A stretch of DNA of 64,000 nt, taken from the NCBI RefSeq assembly GCF_014495845.1, contig NZ_CP061080.1, positions 1,663,001 through 1,727,000 on the forward strand, in the 5' to 3' direction. The translations under genes and the position numbers were made by a program. Below, piece after piece: positions 39,138-51,098 of this stretch. How positions within the stretch are numbered: position 1 is the stretch's first letter; each line of letters starts with the position of its first letter. A model generated the notes under the pieces. That model saw only the letters and a program-made list of their open reading frames with translations. It made no database searches and was not told the origin of the DNA. The DNA comes from Aquibium microcysteis (GTDB lineage: Bacteria > Pseudomonadota > Alphaproteobacteria > Rhizobiales > Rhizobiaceae).

Positions 39138-39854
39138 ATGAACACCCCCAACTACCAGTCCAGCGCCGGCTTCGACCAGCGCAGCGCCGCGCTCTTCGAC
39201 GAGGGCCTGCGCCAGCACATGCTGTCCGTCTACAACTACATGGCGCTCGGCCTCGTGGTGACGGGCCTCGTCGCCTTCACCGTCTCCTCGGTGCCGGCGC
39301 TCTACGTGCCGATCTTCTCCACGCCGCTCAAGTGGGTGGTGATGCTGGCGCCGCTCGCCTTCGTCTTCCTGTTCTCCTTCCGCATCCAGACCATGTCGGC
39401 GTCTGGCGCGCAGGGCATGTTCTGGGCCTTCTGCGCCGTCATGGGCCTCTCGCTTGCCTCGGTGTTCCTCGTCTTCACCGGCACCTCGATCGCGCGCACC
39501 TTCTTCATCGCCGCCACCATGTTCGGCGCCACCAGCCTCTACGGCTACACGACCAAGAGCGACCTGACCAAGTTCTCGTCCTTCCTGATCATGGGCCTGA
39601 TCGGCGTGGTCGTCGCCAGCATCGTCAACATCTTCCTCGGCTCGTCGGCGCTGCAGTTCGCCATCTCGGTCATCGGCATCGTCGTCTTCCTCGGCCTGAC
39701 CGCCTGGGACACGCAGACCATCAAGGAGCAGTATGCCGAGAACATCGACCAGGAGTCGCGGCAGAAGATGGCGGTCTGGGGCGCGTTCTCGCTCTACCTG
39801 AACTTCGTCAACATCTTCCAGCTGCTGCTCCACTTCACGGGCGAACGCGAGTAG
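39138..39854 (+). CDS. Bax inhibitor-1/YccA family membrane protein
   Basis: 238 residues, seven hydrophobic helices. BI-1 stretches: LRQHMLSVYNYMALGLVVTG, then TMFGATSLYGYTTK and LTAWDTQTIKEQYAE. Bacterial members act as pH-sensitive calcium-leak channels or FtsH-associated proteins; the exact role here is unknown. It starts 36 bp after the anti-sigma gene and may share its operon. Confidence 0.92.
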   Translation: MNTPNYQSSAGFDQRSAALFDEGLRQHMLSVYNYMALGLVVTGLVAFTVSSVPALYVPIFSTPLKWVVMLAPLAFVFLFSFRIQTMSASGAQGMFWAFCAVMGLSLASVFLVFTGTSIARTFFIAATMFGATSLYGYTTKSDLTKFSSFLIMGLIGVVVASIVNIFLGSSALQFAISVIGIVVFLGLTAWDTQTIKEQYAENIDQESRQKMAVWGAFSLYLNFVNIFQLLLHFTGERE

Positions 39855-39905
39855 CTCAGGCGGGCCCGGCCTGCCCGGCACGACCGGGCCGCCTTTCGGG
39901 AACGA

Positions 39906-39932
39906 GGCCGCGCCGCAGGGCGCGGCCTTTTT
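39906..39932 (+). terminator. Intrinsic terminator after the BI-1 gene
   Basis: Stem GGCCGCGCC/GGCGCGGCC with a short loop, followed by TTTTT. Confidence 0.9.
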
Positions 39933-40037
39933 CGTGCGCGGCGCCGCCTCCGGCGCGGTCCGGCTGCCGGTTTGGCGCGATCGTTCAAGACCCCGGCCGC
40001 CCCGCCGCCCATTCTGCGGGGACGAACGGAGGTCCCC

Positions 40038-40505
40038 ATGCGCTTCACTCTCAACCGCCGGCCGGTCGACGTCCCCGACGAGCTTGCCGATGAACCCCTG
40101 CTCTTCCTGCTCCGCGACCATCTCGGTCTGAACGGGCCGCGCTTCGGCTGCGGCGTCGGCTCGTGCGGCGCCTGCACCGTCGTCGTCGACGGGCAGCCCG
40201 AGCGATCCTGCGTCCAGCCCGCCGCCGCTGCAGAGGGACGCGACGTGCTGACGCTGGAAGGCCTCGCCGAGGCGGACGGGCTGCATCCGCTGCAGCGGGC
40301 CTGGATCGAGGAGAGCGTGCCGCAATGCGGCTACTGCCAGAACGGCCAGATCATGACCGCCTTCGCGCTGCTCGCCGCGCGACCCGACGCGGGAGCCTCC
40401 GAGATCGAGGCGGCGATGGACGGCGTCCTCTGCCGCTGCGGCACCCAGCCGCGCATCCGGCGGGCCATCACGCGGGCACGCGCGCTGATGGCGGGAGGCG
40501 CGTGA
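40038..40505 (+). CDS. [2Fe-2S] subunit of isoquinoline 1-oxidoreductase-type molybdoenzyme
   Basis: 155 residues. First cluster [16 protein letters not shown] with a further Cys in RSCVQP; second cluster [14 protein letters not shown] and [14 protein letters not shown]. Small electron-transfer subunit of the xanthine oxidase family. A strong GGAGG precedes the ATG; the stop overlaps the next start (TGATG). Confidence 0.93.
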   Translation: MRFTLNRRPVDVPDELADEPLLFLLRDHLGLNGPRFGCGVGSCGACTVVVDGQPERSCVQPAAAAEGRDVLTLEGLAEADGLHPLQRAWIEESVPQCGYCQNGQIMTAFALLAARPDAGASEIEAAMDGVLCRCGTQPRIRRAITRARALMAGGA

Positions 40506-42655
40506 TGCCGCGCCTGTCGCGACGCCGCCTCCTCGCCGCCCTCGGCTGGGGCGCGGCCGCCATCACCGCCGCGGCCGGCGGCGCCTTCGCGCTGCTGCCG
40601 ACGCTGCCGCCGCGCCGCGCACCGACGCCCGCCGACGCCGCCGCCTGGCTCAGCCTGCGGCCGGACGGCGTCTTCGAACTCCTCTCCAGCCGCGCCGAAA
40701 TGGGCCAGGGCATCTCCACCGGCCTGCGCCAGATCGCCGCCGACGAGCTCGGCGTCGGCATCGGCCGCATCCGCCTCGTCCACGCCGACACGAGCCGGAT
40801 TCCCGTCGCGCGCTCCACCGTCGGGTCCGACGCCATGCGCGAGACCGGCCCGCTGGTGGCGCGCGCGGCCGCCGCGCTCGAAGCCGCGATCCGGCGCGAG
40901 GCGGCGCGGCGGCTCGATCTCCCGGCGGGCGACCTGCGGCTCGGACCTGACGGGGTCGAGGCCGGCGGCAAGACCGTCCTCTCCTTCGCCGATCTGGGCG
41001 CCGGCGCACCGCTGCTCGTCACGCAGGCCGAGGTCGCGGCCGCGACGCCCCGGCTCGTCGCCGACCCGTCCGCCCGGCGCGAGGTCGGCCGTGCCCGTCC
41101 GGCGCACGACGTCGAGGCGATCGTTACCGGCAGCCATGCGCTCTACACCGACGACATCCGCCTGCCCGGCATGGTCTTCGGCGCCGTCGTCCGGCCGCGG
41201 ACGCTCGGCGGGACGATCCGCGACATCGACGCCTCCGCCTGCACCGCCGTCCCGGGCTTCCTCGGCCTCCATCGCGACGGCGCCTTCGCCGGGCTGGTCG
41301 CGTCGCGGCGCGGGGCGCTCGCCAGGGCGATGGAGCTCCTGGCCGTCGACGAGGAGGACGGTCCGGCAGTCGATACCGCCGGCCTCGCCGCGCGGGTCGA
41401 CGTCGGTGCCGCTGCCGGCGCTTTGGAACATGGTCTCCTCGACGAAGGCGACCTCGGCGCCGAGCCCTTCGACGTCGACCTCACCCTCGCCGTGCCGCTC
41501 GCCGCGCATGCCTCGATCGAACCGCGCACCGCGGTCGCCCGCTTCGGCGACGACGGCGGCCTCGAGGTCTGGACCGGCACCCAGGACCCCTTCTTCGTCC
41601 GCGACAGCCTGGCCGACGCCTTCGGCCTGCCCCGCACGGCGGTCGTCGTCCACGCCATGCGCATCGGCGGCGCCTTCGGCGCCCGCACCATCGTCGCCGC
41701 CGAACTGGAAGCGGCGCGACTGGCTAAGCTCTCCGGACGGCCGGTCAAGGTGCAATGGAGCCGCGGCGACGAGTTCCGGGCCGGCTTCCACCGCCCGCCC
41801 TCCTCCCACCGCATCCGCGTCTCGGCGGACGCGGACGGCCGCATCGTCCGCTGGCACCACGCCTTCCGGTCCGGCCACGTCATCTTCACCTCGGCGGCGA
41901 TGGGTCCCGGCCTGCAGTTCGCGACCGGCTTCGTCGCCGATCCGGGCGTGGCGCGCGGCGCGGTTCCCGCCTATGCGGCGCCGGCCGTGCGGGTCGAGTT
42001 CGAGGACGTCCGGCTGCCGGTCATGACCGGTCCCTGGCGCGGGCTCGGCGCGGCGGCGAACTCCTGGGCGGTCGAGACCGCCGTCGACGCGCTCGCCCGG
42101 GCGAAGGGCCTCGATCCCCTCGACCTGCGCCTGCGCTCGATCGCGCCGCAGCATGCGCGCCTGCGCGGCGTGCTCGAAGCGGCGGCCGGCATGGCCGGCT
42201 GGAAAGCACGCCCCAAGGACCGGGCGGACGAAGGCTGGGGCATCGCCTGCGGCATCTACAAGGACATGGCCTACGCGGCCGCCGTCGCACGCGTGACAAG
42301 GGCGGCCGCCGGGTACAAGGTGACGGGTCTGTGGTGCGCCCATGATTGCGGCCTCGTCGTGAACCCCGATCAGGTGCGCGCGCAGGTCGAAGGCAATCTC
42401 GTCTGGGGGATCGGCATGGCGCTGAAGGAGGAACTCGCGGTCGCCGGCGGCCGGATCGTGCCGGAGAGCTTCTTCGACTATCCGCTGCCGGCATTTTCCG
42501 ACGTGCCTGCCATCGAGGTGCGCCTGATCGAGGGCGCTCCGCAGCCGGCCGGTGCCGGCGAGACCGCCATCGTCTGCGGCACCGCCGCCGTCACCAACGC
42601 CATCGCGGCGATGACGAGCCGCACGGTCGCCGCCCTGCCGGTCGGGCGGTCCTGA
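40505..42655 (+). CDS. Molybdopterin subunit of isoquinoline 1-oxidoreductase-type enzyme
   Basis: 716 residues. An N-terminal twin-arginine signal (RLSRRRLLAALGWGAAA) implies export to the periplasm with folded cofactor. The xanthine-oxidase-family segments EMGQGISTGLRQIAADELG, GGAFGAR and, at the end, GAGETAIVCGTAAVTNAI (active-site Glu region) are present. Substrate is probably an aldehyde or N-heterocycle; the name isoquinoline oxidoreductase is by family only. A downstream AraC regulator is in the same operon. Confidence 0.9.
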   Translation: MPRLSRRRLLAALGWGAAAITAAAGGAFALLPTLPPRRAPTPADAAAWLSLRPDGVFELLSSRAEMGQGISTGLRQIAADELGVGIGRIRLVHADTSRIPVARSTVGSDAMRETGPLVARAAAALEAAIRREAARRLDLPAGDLRLGPDGVEAGGKTVLSFADLGAGAPLLVTQAEVAAATPRLVADPSARREVGRARPAHDVEAIVTGSHALYTDDIRLPGMVFGAVVRPRTLGGTIRDIDASACTAVPGFLGLHRDGAFAGLVASRRGALARAMELLAVDEEDGPAVDTAGLAARVDVGAAAGALEHGLLDEGDLGAEPFDVDLTLAVPLAAHASIEPRTAVARFGDDGGLEVWTGTQDPFFVRDSLADAFGLPRTAVVVHAMRIGGAFGARTIVAAELEAARLAKLSGRPVKVQWSRGDEFRAGFHRPPSSHRIRVSADADGRIVRWHHAFRSGHVIFTSAAMGPGLQFATGFVADPGVARGAVPAYAAPAVRVEFEDVRLPVMTGPWRGLGAAANSWAVETAVDALARAKGLDPLDLRLRSIAPQHARLRGVLEAAAGMAGWKARPKDRADEGWGIACGIYKDMAYAAAVARVTRAAAGYKVTGLWCAHDCGLVVNPDQVRAQVEGNLVWGIGMALKEELAVAGGRIVPESFFDYPLPAFSDVPAIEVRLIEGAPQPAGAGETAIVCGTAAVTNAIAAMTSRTVAALPVGRS

Positions 42656-42656
42656 G

Positions 42657-43574
42657 ATGGAGGATTTCGCGGGCGCGCTCGTCCTGACGATGCTGCGCCG
42701 TTCACTCGAACGCCAGTCGATCGGGCTCGACCTCCCGCCGCCGCCGCGCGGGCGCACCGTCGGCCTGGCCGACAAGCGGGCCCTCCTCGATGCCGCGCTC
42801 TCGGCCCACGGCCCGGAGGCGATCCTGCGCGTCGCGGACGTGGTTCCGGACTTCGCCGCCCACCCCGTCGCCGGCGTCTTCGCCGGGGGCCGCACTCCCG
42901 GCGACGTCCTGGCGAGCTGGTTCGCCGTCGAGCGCTACTTCCACTCGCGCCATCGCACCCGTCTCGTCGCCGACGCGGCCGGCTCCGTCGAGATGGAGCA
43001 CTACGACCTGCGCGGGTCGCCCGTCGCGGCCGGCGACAGCCTCGCCGTGGCCGGAATCCTCCTCGGCATCCTGCGCTGGCGGGGCGCCCGGGATGCTTCG
43101 CTCGTCTTCGGCGACGGGCATGCGTCCGCCGGGCATGGACCGCCGTCCGGGCCCGCGCAGCGCTGGAGGTTCTCGTGGAGCCGGTTCGATCCCCCGGCCT
43201 CACCCGCAGACGATCCGCCGCCCGCTTTCGACGTCGCGGGCCGGTCGCTGTCCGATCCCCTCGTGGCGCGGCTCTTCGCGGCGCGGGTCGCCGTGCCGCA
43301 TGCGCGCCGGCCGGCTGCGGCGGTCGCCCGGGCCTGCGGCCTCAGCCTGCGCACACTGCAGCGGCGGCTCGCCGAGACGGGCTGGACCCTCGGCGAGGTC
43401 GTCGCTTCCGCCCGGGTCCACCACGCCACGCGCCTCCTCGCCGCCACCGACACGCCGCTCGCGCTCGTCGGTCTCTTCGCCGGCTACAGCGACCAGCCGC
43501 ATTTCCAGCGCGCCTTTCGCGCCGCTGTCGGCCCGACGCCCGCCGAATACCGCCGCCTGGCGAGGCCCGCCTGA
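42657..43574 (+). CDS. AraC family transcriptional regulator
   Basis: 305 residues; the C-terminal double helix-turn-helix is clear (ARACGLSLRTLQRRLAETGW and VGLFAGYSDQPHFQRAFRAA, ending VGPTPAEYRR). The N-terminal domain resembles AraC-type proteins with an OruR/DUF-like ligand domain. It starts 1 bp after the molybdoenzyme stop, so it probably regulates that operon. Confidence 0.88.
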   Translation: MEDFAGALVLTMLRRSLERQSIGLDLPPPPRGRTVGLADKRALLDAALSAHGPEAILRVADVVPDFAAHPVAGVFAGGRTPGDVLASWFAVERYFHSRHRTRLVADAAGSVEMEHYDLRGSPVAAGDSLAVAGILLGILRWRGARDASLVFGDGHASAGHGPPSGPAQRWRFSWSRFDPPASPADDPPPAFDVAGRSLSDPLVARLFAARVAVPHARRPAAAVARACGLSLRTLQRRLAETGWTLGEVVASARVHHATRLLAATDTPLALVGLFAGYSDQPHFQRAFRAAVGPTPAEYRRLARPA

Positions 43575-43638
43575 CGACGGGCCATCCGGTTGAGACGGCC
43601 GTCACCGCCCTTCTCCCGGCGCAGCCCTCCGCCGCCAC

Positions 43639-43647
43639 TTATCCACA
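43639..43647 (+). promoter_or_regulatory. Perfect DnaA-box sequence TTATCCACA upstream of uvrA
   Basis: Single 9-mer matching the consensus, about 190 bp before uvrA. A lone box may be chance or may give DnaA-linked control. Confidence 0.35.
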
Positions 43648-43666
43648 GCCCGGCTGTCAGGAACCC

Positions 43667-43681
43667 GTTTCCTCTTTGTTC
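43667..43681 (+). promoter_or_regulatory. Degenerate SOS box upstream of uvrA (GTTT-N7-GTTC)
   Basis: GTTT-CCTCTTT-GTTC, one mismatch from GTTC-N7-GTTC, 152 bp upstream of the uvrA start; uvrA is commonly LexA-controlled. Confidence 0.5.
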
Positions 43682-43832
43682 TTTGTGCTTGCTCCGCCCG
43701 GCCATTGGCGTCTAACTCGATGCCGCATCGCATGCGCGCCCCTCGACGCGGCGGCGATCGATCCTACATGTGGACGGCGCGGACAGTTGTCCCAGCGCCC
43801 TCCCCCATCGAGCACGAGGCGGCGAACCGGCC

Positions 43833-46757
<2,925 letters not shown>

Positions 46758-46758
46758 G

Positions 46759-47082
46759 ATGGACGACCTCGCCGACCGGATACGCGCGCGTATCGAGGCC
46801 GGCAGGGTCAGGGTTTCCGATCATGCACAGGGACGGTTGAGCGAACGAGGCATCCTGTTTTCGGACGTTCTGGCGAGCGTTCCGGCATGGACCGTCGTCG
46901 AAATCTATGTGACGGGACGCATGGGACCGTCATTTCTCGCCCGGCACGTCCTGTCGGCTGGCACCATCCATGCCGTTTGGGGTATGATGGACGACACTGC
47001 GGTCCATGCCGTCCTCGTGACGGTGTACCTGCCCGACAAGGACAAGTGGGATGAGCACTCCACGAGCCGACGCGAGGCGTGA
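46759..47082 (+). CDS. DUF4258 domain protein, possible RelE-like toxin
   Basis: 107 residues starting 1 bp after uvrA stops. The DUF4258 pattern is visible: VSDHAQGRLSERGILFSDVL then the short strands. DUF4258 proteins are small and RelE-like in fold and often pair with an antitoxin-like gene. Here an 80-codon gene overlaps its 3' end by 32 bp. A toxin function is not shown. Confidence 0.72.
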   Translation: MDDLADRIRARIEAGRVRVSDHAQGRLSERGILFSDVLASVPAWTVVEIYVTGRMGPSFLARHVLSAGTIHAVWGMMDDTAVHAVLVTVYLPDKDKWDEHSTSRREA

Positions 47083-47293
47083 ACGGGTGACGAGACTCGT
47101 CGAGGAAGACGGCCTCGTCGCCAGGGTTCCGGTCGAACTCATCTACGAGCCCGACGACCGGACCGGCTGGGGTCCGTACCTCTCGGCCGCGGACGCGCTC
47201 AAGCTCGACGAGGTCCGACAGGCCCTGCGCCGACGCGACATCGTGGGCGCGGCGCAGCACGGGGACGTGTTCGAGATGACCAGGGTGTCTTGA
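47051..47293 (+). CDS. Small hypothetical protein paired with DUF4258 gene
   Basis: 80 residues, charged and soluble (VPVELIYEPDDRTGWGPYLS, ADALKLDEVRQALRRRDIVG). No helix-turn-helix recognised. It overlaps the DUF4258 gene by 32 bp in another frame, so the two are made together. Could be an antitoxin or partner; unassigned. Confidence 0.68.
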   Translation: MSTPRADARRERVTRLVEEDGLVARVPVELIYEPDDRTGWGPYLSAADALKLDEVRQALRRRDIVGAAQHGDVFEMTRVS

Positions 47294-47463
47294 CGGGCAA
47301 CCCGCCCGGCCCCTGCGGGGACGGTGAGCTCATACGACTGGCCTCGCTTTCGACCGTCGCGCAGCCGAAGGTCGATCGAGAAGACCGCTGATCACCCCGC
47401 CGCCGCGCACCATGTCGTGCCAGGCGTCGGGGGACGAGCAGACGAACCCCTGCTGTCGTCTCC

Positions 47464-50187
47464 CTACTTCTCCGCCGCCACCAGCCCCGCGCAGCGCTGC
47501 GCGAAGGCGCGGGTCGAGCCGTCTTCGCCCGGGGAGCCGGCCGCTGCGGCCGGGTCGAGCCACAGCCGCGCCGTCGGCGCGTCGGCCAGCAGCGCCGAGG
47601 CGCGGAGGCGGCGGTCGTAGGCGCGCACCGCCTCCGCGCCCTCAGCCAGCAGCGCGATCCGGTCGAGGGCGTGGCCGATCTCGGGAAAGACGTCGCGCCC
47701 GCCCTGCCAGCGATAGCTCGCCCGCTCCTCGGCAGGCAGGTCCTCCAGCCTCTCCACGACCGTCCCGTCGCGCCGCGCATAGACGGGACGGTTGGTGCCG
47801 ATCGCATGCAGCCGCGCCCAGGTCGCCGGCGCCACGGCGCTGTCGGCCAGCCACCCTGCCGCCGCCGCGGCCCCGTCGCGAAAGCGCATCTCGCCGGTCG
47901 TCAGATGGAGGTCGATCAGCGTGTTGACCGCAAACGCCGTCTCCAGCGTCGAATAGGCCGCGGGTTCGAAGCGGCGCGCCGCGGTCGGCAGCCCGTCGCG
48001 ATACTGCTGCGCGAAGGCCGGCTGGCGCGCATCGCCCTGCACCGCGAGCAGGAAATCGCCGCCGCGCATCGCCGCCGCGCGGTAGCGCTCCCCGCCCCGC
48101 CGTTCATGGCCGACGAGCAGGATGCGGACCAGGCCGGTCATGGCGTCGTCGTTGAGCGTCGCATGGCCGTGGTAGCGCCCCGCTTCGAGCGACTGCGGCC
48201 AGCTTCCGTCCGGGCGCTGCGTGCCGAGGACGAAGCCGAGCGCGCGGTCGACCATCATCGTCAGCCAGCGCGGCGGCGCGACGCCCCGCTCGGCGAGCAG
48301 GTCTTCGAGCGCGAAGGCGAAGAGCAGCGCCGAGGGAACGGTTCCGTCGTCGAACGTGGCATGCGCGTCGTCTGGCCGCCGGAAGTCGGCGCTGTCGCAG
48401 AGCGCTGTGCCGCCCGTCGCCTCCTGCCAGCCGCCGCCTTGGGTCTGCGCACAGGCGAGCGCCCGCCCGACGCCGAGCGCCTCGGCGGCGAGCGTCGCGC
48501 TGTCGGCCGCGCGTGCCGCGGCGACGAGACAGGCGCCGAGTTCCTGGGCCGAGCCGGGCGGCCGGGCGACGATCGCGCCCGGCGGCAGCCTGTGGTCGGA
48601 GGACGGCCGCGACACGCGTCCGCCGCCCGGGCCATCGAGCCCGCCGATCCCGTCGGCCATCAGCATGGGCAGCCCCGGCAGGATCGCCTGCTCGAGCGGC
48701 CCCACCGCGTGCACGGACTGGAAATAGTGGAACGAGGACGACGACAGGCGGTCGCTCGCCGTCGTCACCGGCGGCACGAGGGCACCGATCCGCCGCAAGA
48801 AGTCCGGTGAATGGGCGAAGCGGCGCAGCAACACCGCCGCGCCGGGATGGGCGGCGATCGCGGCGATCACGTCGTCGTCGGTCACAGCGCCCGTCTGCAG
48901 GCGCTTCAGCGACCAGACCGCCAGCTCCGGCGGTACCGACAGCCCGTGCCGGTAGGCGTCGATCGGCCGGTCGGTCACCAGCGTCCGCGTCGTGCCGGCG
49001 AGCAGCCCCAGCCTCTCGCGCGCCATCTGCTCGCCGAGCGTCGGCGCCGGGTCGAGATAGCGCTGCGCCGCGGCGAGATCCCGCGCCACCTCGACCGCGA
49101 GCACCGCCCCGCCGGCCAGGAGCAGCGCCGCCGACGCGGCCACGATGCGTCGGTCGCGATTGCCGAGCATGAAATCGCCGAGCGGCAGCCGTTCGCCCGG
49201 ACGAAACAGGCTCTTGAAGCCGATGCCGCCGAGCCAGCAGAGCGGCACGATCAGGATGAGCACCTGGTGATCGCGCAGCGGGTTGTGGGTGGACAGGAGC
49301 AGCGCCGCCGAGGCGATCCAGATCACCGGCAGCAGCAGCGACGAGCCGGGGCGCATCCGGAACGCGCCGAGCCCGAACAGGAGCGCGAAGGCGAGAGGCG
49401 CCGGTGCCAGTTTCCATGCCAGCGAGACCAGCCGCGACGGACCGCCCTGGTGCCGCAGCGCTTCAAGACCCCGCGCGTCGACATGCGTTCCGAGAAGCTG
49501 GTCGGCCGCGAACCCGCCCATGCCGGCAAGCATCGCAGCCGACACCAGGGCGCTGCCGCCGATCGCATGGGCCCACGGCGCCGGCGCATCGGCGCCGTCG
49601 CGCCGCCGGGCCTGCCAGAGCGCCGCCACCAGCGCCGGCAGCGCGATCATCGCGAAGGCCTTGGTGAACACCGCCGCCGCGAAGGCCGCCCCGGCCAGGA
49701 AGGCGAGCAACCGACGCCGCCGTCCGCCTGCCGTCGCGAGGTCGATGGAGAGCATCGCCAGCGCGATGGCCGGCAGCCCGATCAGGACCGAAACGCCGAG
49801 CTGGAGGAAGAAGCCGCAGCTCGTGAGCAGCAGCGCTGCCGTCCAGGCCGCGAAGCGGCCCTCCGCGCGCAGCACGACCCGGAACAGGCTCGTCACCAGC
49901 ACCAGCGAAAAGAGCAGCACGACGATGCGCGCGGCCGCGACCGAATGCGGGACAAGCCGGTGGACCGCGCTCAGGACGTAGGTCAGGAGCGGCGGCTGGT
50001 CGTTCCAGACCTCCCGGTAGAGGGCATGGCCTTCCGCTACCGCCGCCGCCTTGGCGAGGTTGAAGCCTTCGTCGACATGCAGGTCGTAGACCGCCCACCA
50101 GGGGCCGAGCAGCGCCAGCACGCCCGCCAGCAGCGCGGCGAGGACGACCTGCTGGAGCATCGGGCTGCTGAACATGGATGCGGGCAT
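47464..50187 (-). CDS. Fusion: GT39-like membrane glycosyltransferase + PL10-like pectate-lyase-fold domain
   Basis: 907 residues in one intact frame. Residues 1-375 are a polytopic glycosyltransferase of the PMT/ArnT type: catalytic DE at residues 39-40 in YDLHVDEGFNLAKAA, then YREVWNDQPPLLTY, followed by about ten helices. Residues ~380-530 form an extracytoplasmic region. From about residue 540 the sequence resembles family-10 pectate lyases: QTQGGGWQEATGG, RPDGSWPQSLEAG with HATLNDDAM (about 660-685), and WARLHAIGTNRPVYARRDG (about 789). This is an alpha/alpha-toroid lyase-like domain. I do not know whether it is active; the catalytic residues were not checked by alignment. The combination is unusual. 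Confidence 0.78.
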   Translation of the reverse strand: MPASMFSSPMLQQVVLAALLAGVLALLGPWWAVYDLHVDEGFNLAKAAAVAEGHALYREVWNDQPPLLTYVLSAVHRLVPHSVAAARIVVLLFSLVLVTSLFRVVLRAEGRFAAWTAALLLTSCGFFLQLGVSVLIGLPAIALAMLSIDLATAGGRRRRLLAFLAGAAFAAAVFTKAFAMIALPALVAALWQARRRDGADAPAPWAHAIGGSALVSAAMLAGMGGFAADQLLGTHVDARGLEALRHQGGPSRLVSLAWKLAPAPLAFALLFGLGAFRMRPGSSLLLPVIWIASAALLLSTHNPLRDHQVLILIVPLCWLGGIGFKSLFRPGERLPLGDFMLGNRDRRIVAASAALLLAGGAVLAVEVARDLAAAQRYLDPAPTLGEQMARERLGLLAGTTRTLVTDRPIDAYRHGLSVPPELAVWSLKRLQTGAVTDDDVIAAIAAHPGAAVLLRRFAHSPDFLRRIGALVPPVTTASDRLSSSSFHYFQSVHAVGPLEQAILPGLPMLMADGIGGLDGPGGGRVSRPSSDHRLPPGAIVARPPGSAQELGACLVAAARAADSATLAAEALGVGRALACAQTQGGGWQEATGGTALCDSADFRRPDDAHATFDDGTVPSALLFAFALEDLLAERGVAPPRWLTMMVDRALGFVLGTQRPDGSWPQSLEAGRYHGHATLNDDAMTGLVRILLVGHERRGGERYRAAAMRGGDFLLAVQGDARQPAFAQQYRDGLPTAARRFEPAAYSTLETAFAVNTLIDLHLTTGEMRFRDGAAAAAGWLADSAVAPATWARLHAIGTNRPVYARRDGTVVERLEDLPAEERASYRWQGGRDVFPEIGHALDRIALLAEGAEAVRAYDRRLRASALLADAPTARLWLDPAAAAGSPGEDGSTRAFAQRCAGLVAAEK

Positions 50188-50477
50188 GCGTCGGGCGGCT
50201 CCGGGCGGTCATCCGCGACGTGCCGACCGCGGCCGATCCGCCCCGCTCCGCCTCGCGCCCCAGCTCGTTACCGCAGGGACCCGTGGCTTGCAAACACGCG
50301 CTCCGAACCTCTATCCGCCCGCGACGGAACCCTCTGCGCCCGCGCCTGGCGGCTCGCCCGGCGCCGGCGCGGGCGAACCGCCGCAACCTCTCGTCAACCA
50401 TTCCGGTCACCCGCCCGTTGCAGCCCCGGCGACCAGCGCGCAGCATGGTCCGAGCCCGAATCGGGACGGAGGAAGAC

Positions 50478-50924
50478 ATGCGAAAACTCACGACCGCGCT
50501 CGGCGTCCTCGCCGCAGCCGCGCTTGCCTGCGGCCCGGCCCGCGCCCTCGACGACGCGGCCCGTCCGCCGGTCGTCGTCACGCCGCTCGCCAGCACGAAC
50601 GTCACGGCGGCCGGCCAGCCGATCGTGCTGCCGCGCACGGACGCGCGCGTCGTCGCTTCGCTGTTCGAGATCGCGCCCGGGGCGACGCTGCCCGTCCACA
50701 AGCATCCGTCCGCGCGCTACGCCTACGTGCTCGCGGGCGAACTCCTCGTCACCAATGTCGAGACCGGCGCCGCCACCACCTACCGTGCCGGCGACTTCAT
50801 CGTCGAGATGATCGACACCTGGCACCAGGGCAGCGCCGTCGGCACCGGGCCGGTGCGGCTCGTGGTGATCGACCAGGTCGAGGGCGACGTCCAGAACACG
50901 CTGTTGCGCGCCAAGGCGCCCTGA
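50478..50924 (+). CDS. Secreted cupin-domain protein
   Basis: 148 residues from an ATG preceded by GGACGGAGGAAG. Signal peptide (MRKLTTALGVLAAAALACG, cut near ARALDD) and one cupin barrel with metal-type ligands in LPVHKHPSARYAYVLAGEL and a later DTWHQG. Substrate unknown; possibly a periplasmic sugar- or metal-binding protein. Convergent with the flavin reductase gene. Confidence 0.87.
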   Translation: MRKLTTALGVLAAAALACGPARALDDAARPPVVVTPLASTNVTAAGQPIVLPRTDARVVASLFEIAPGATLPVHKHPSARYAYVLAGELLVTNVETGAATTYRAGDFIVEMIDTWHQGSAVGTGPVRLVVIDQVEGDVQNTLLRAKAP

Positions 50925-51098
50925 TCCGCCGCCGCGCCGGTCCGCCGAGCCTCCCGGCCTTCCATCCGGGGTAGCCCGATCCTCGTCGCCGGGCACCCGC
51001 GTTGCTCATCCCGAGGCGCGAGCCCGCACGACGTTCGACGACGGACCGTCGACCTCGGCGGGTCTGCCTCGAAGGTCGCGCCACCGTCCCCCGCCTCG

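Noticed and set aside
40331-42895. An 854-codon minus-strand frame opposite the molybdoenzyme
   Set aside because: Antisense shadow; the plus strand has cofactor motifs and a twin-arginine signal.
43639-43647. Replication origin suggested by the DnaA box
   Set aside because: Only one box, no AT-rich unwinding region and no origin-linked genes.
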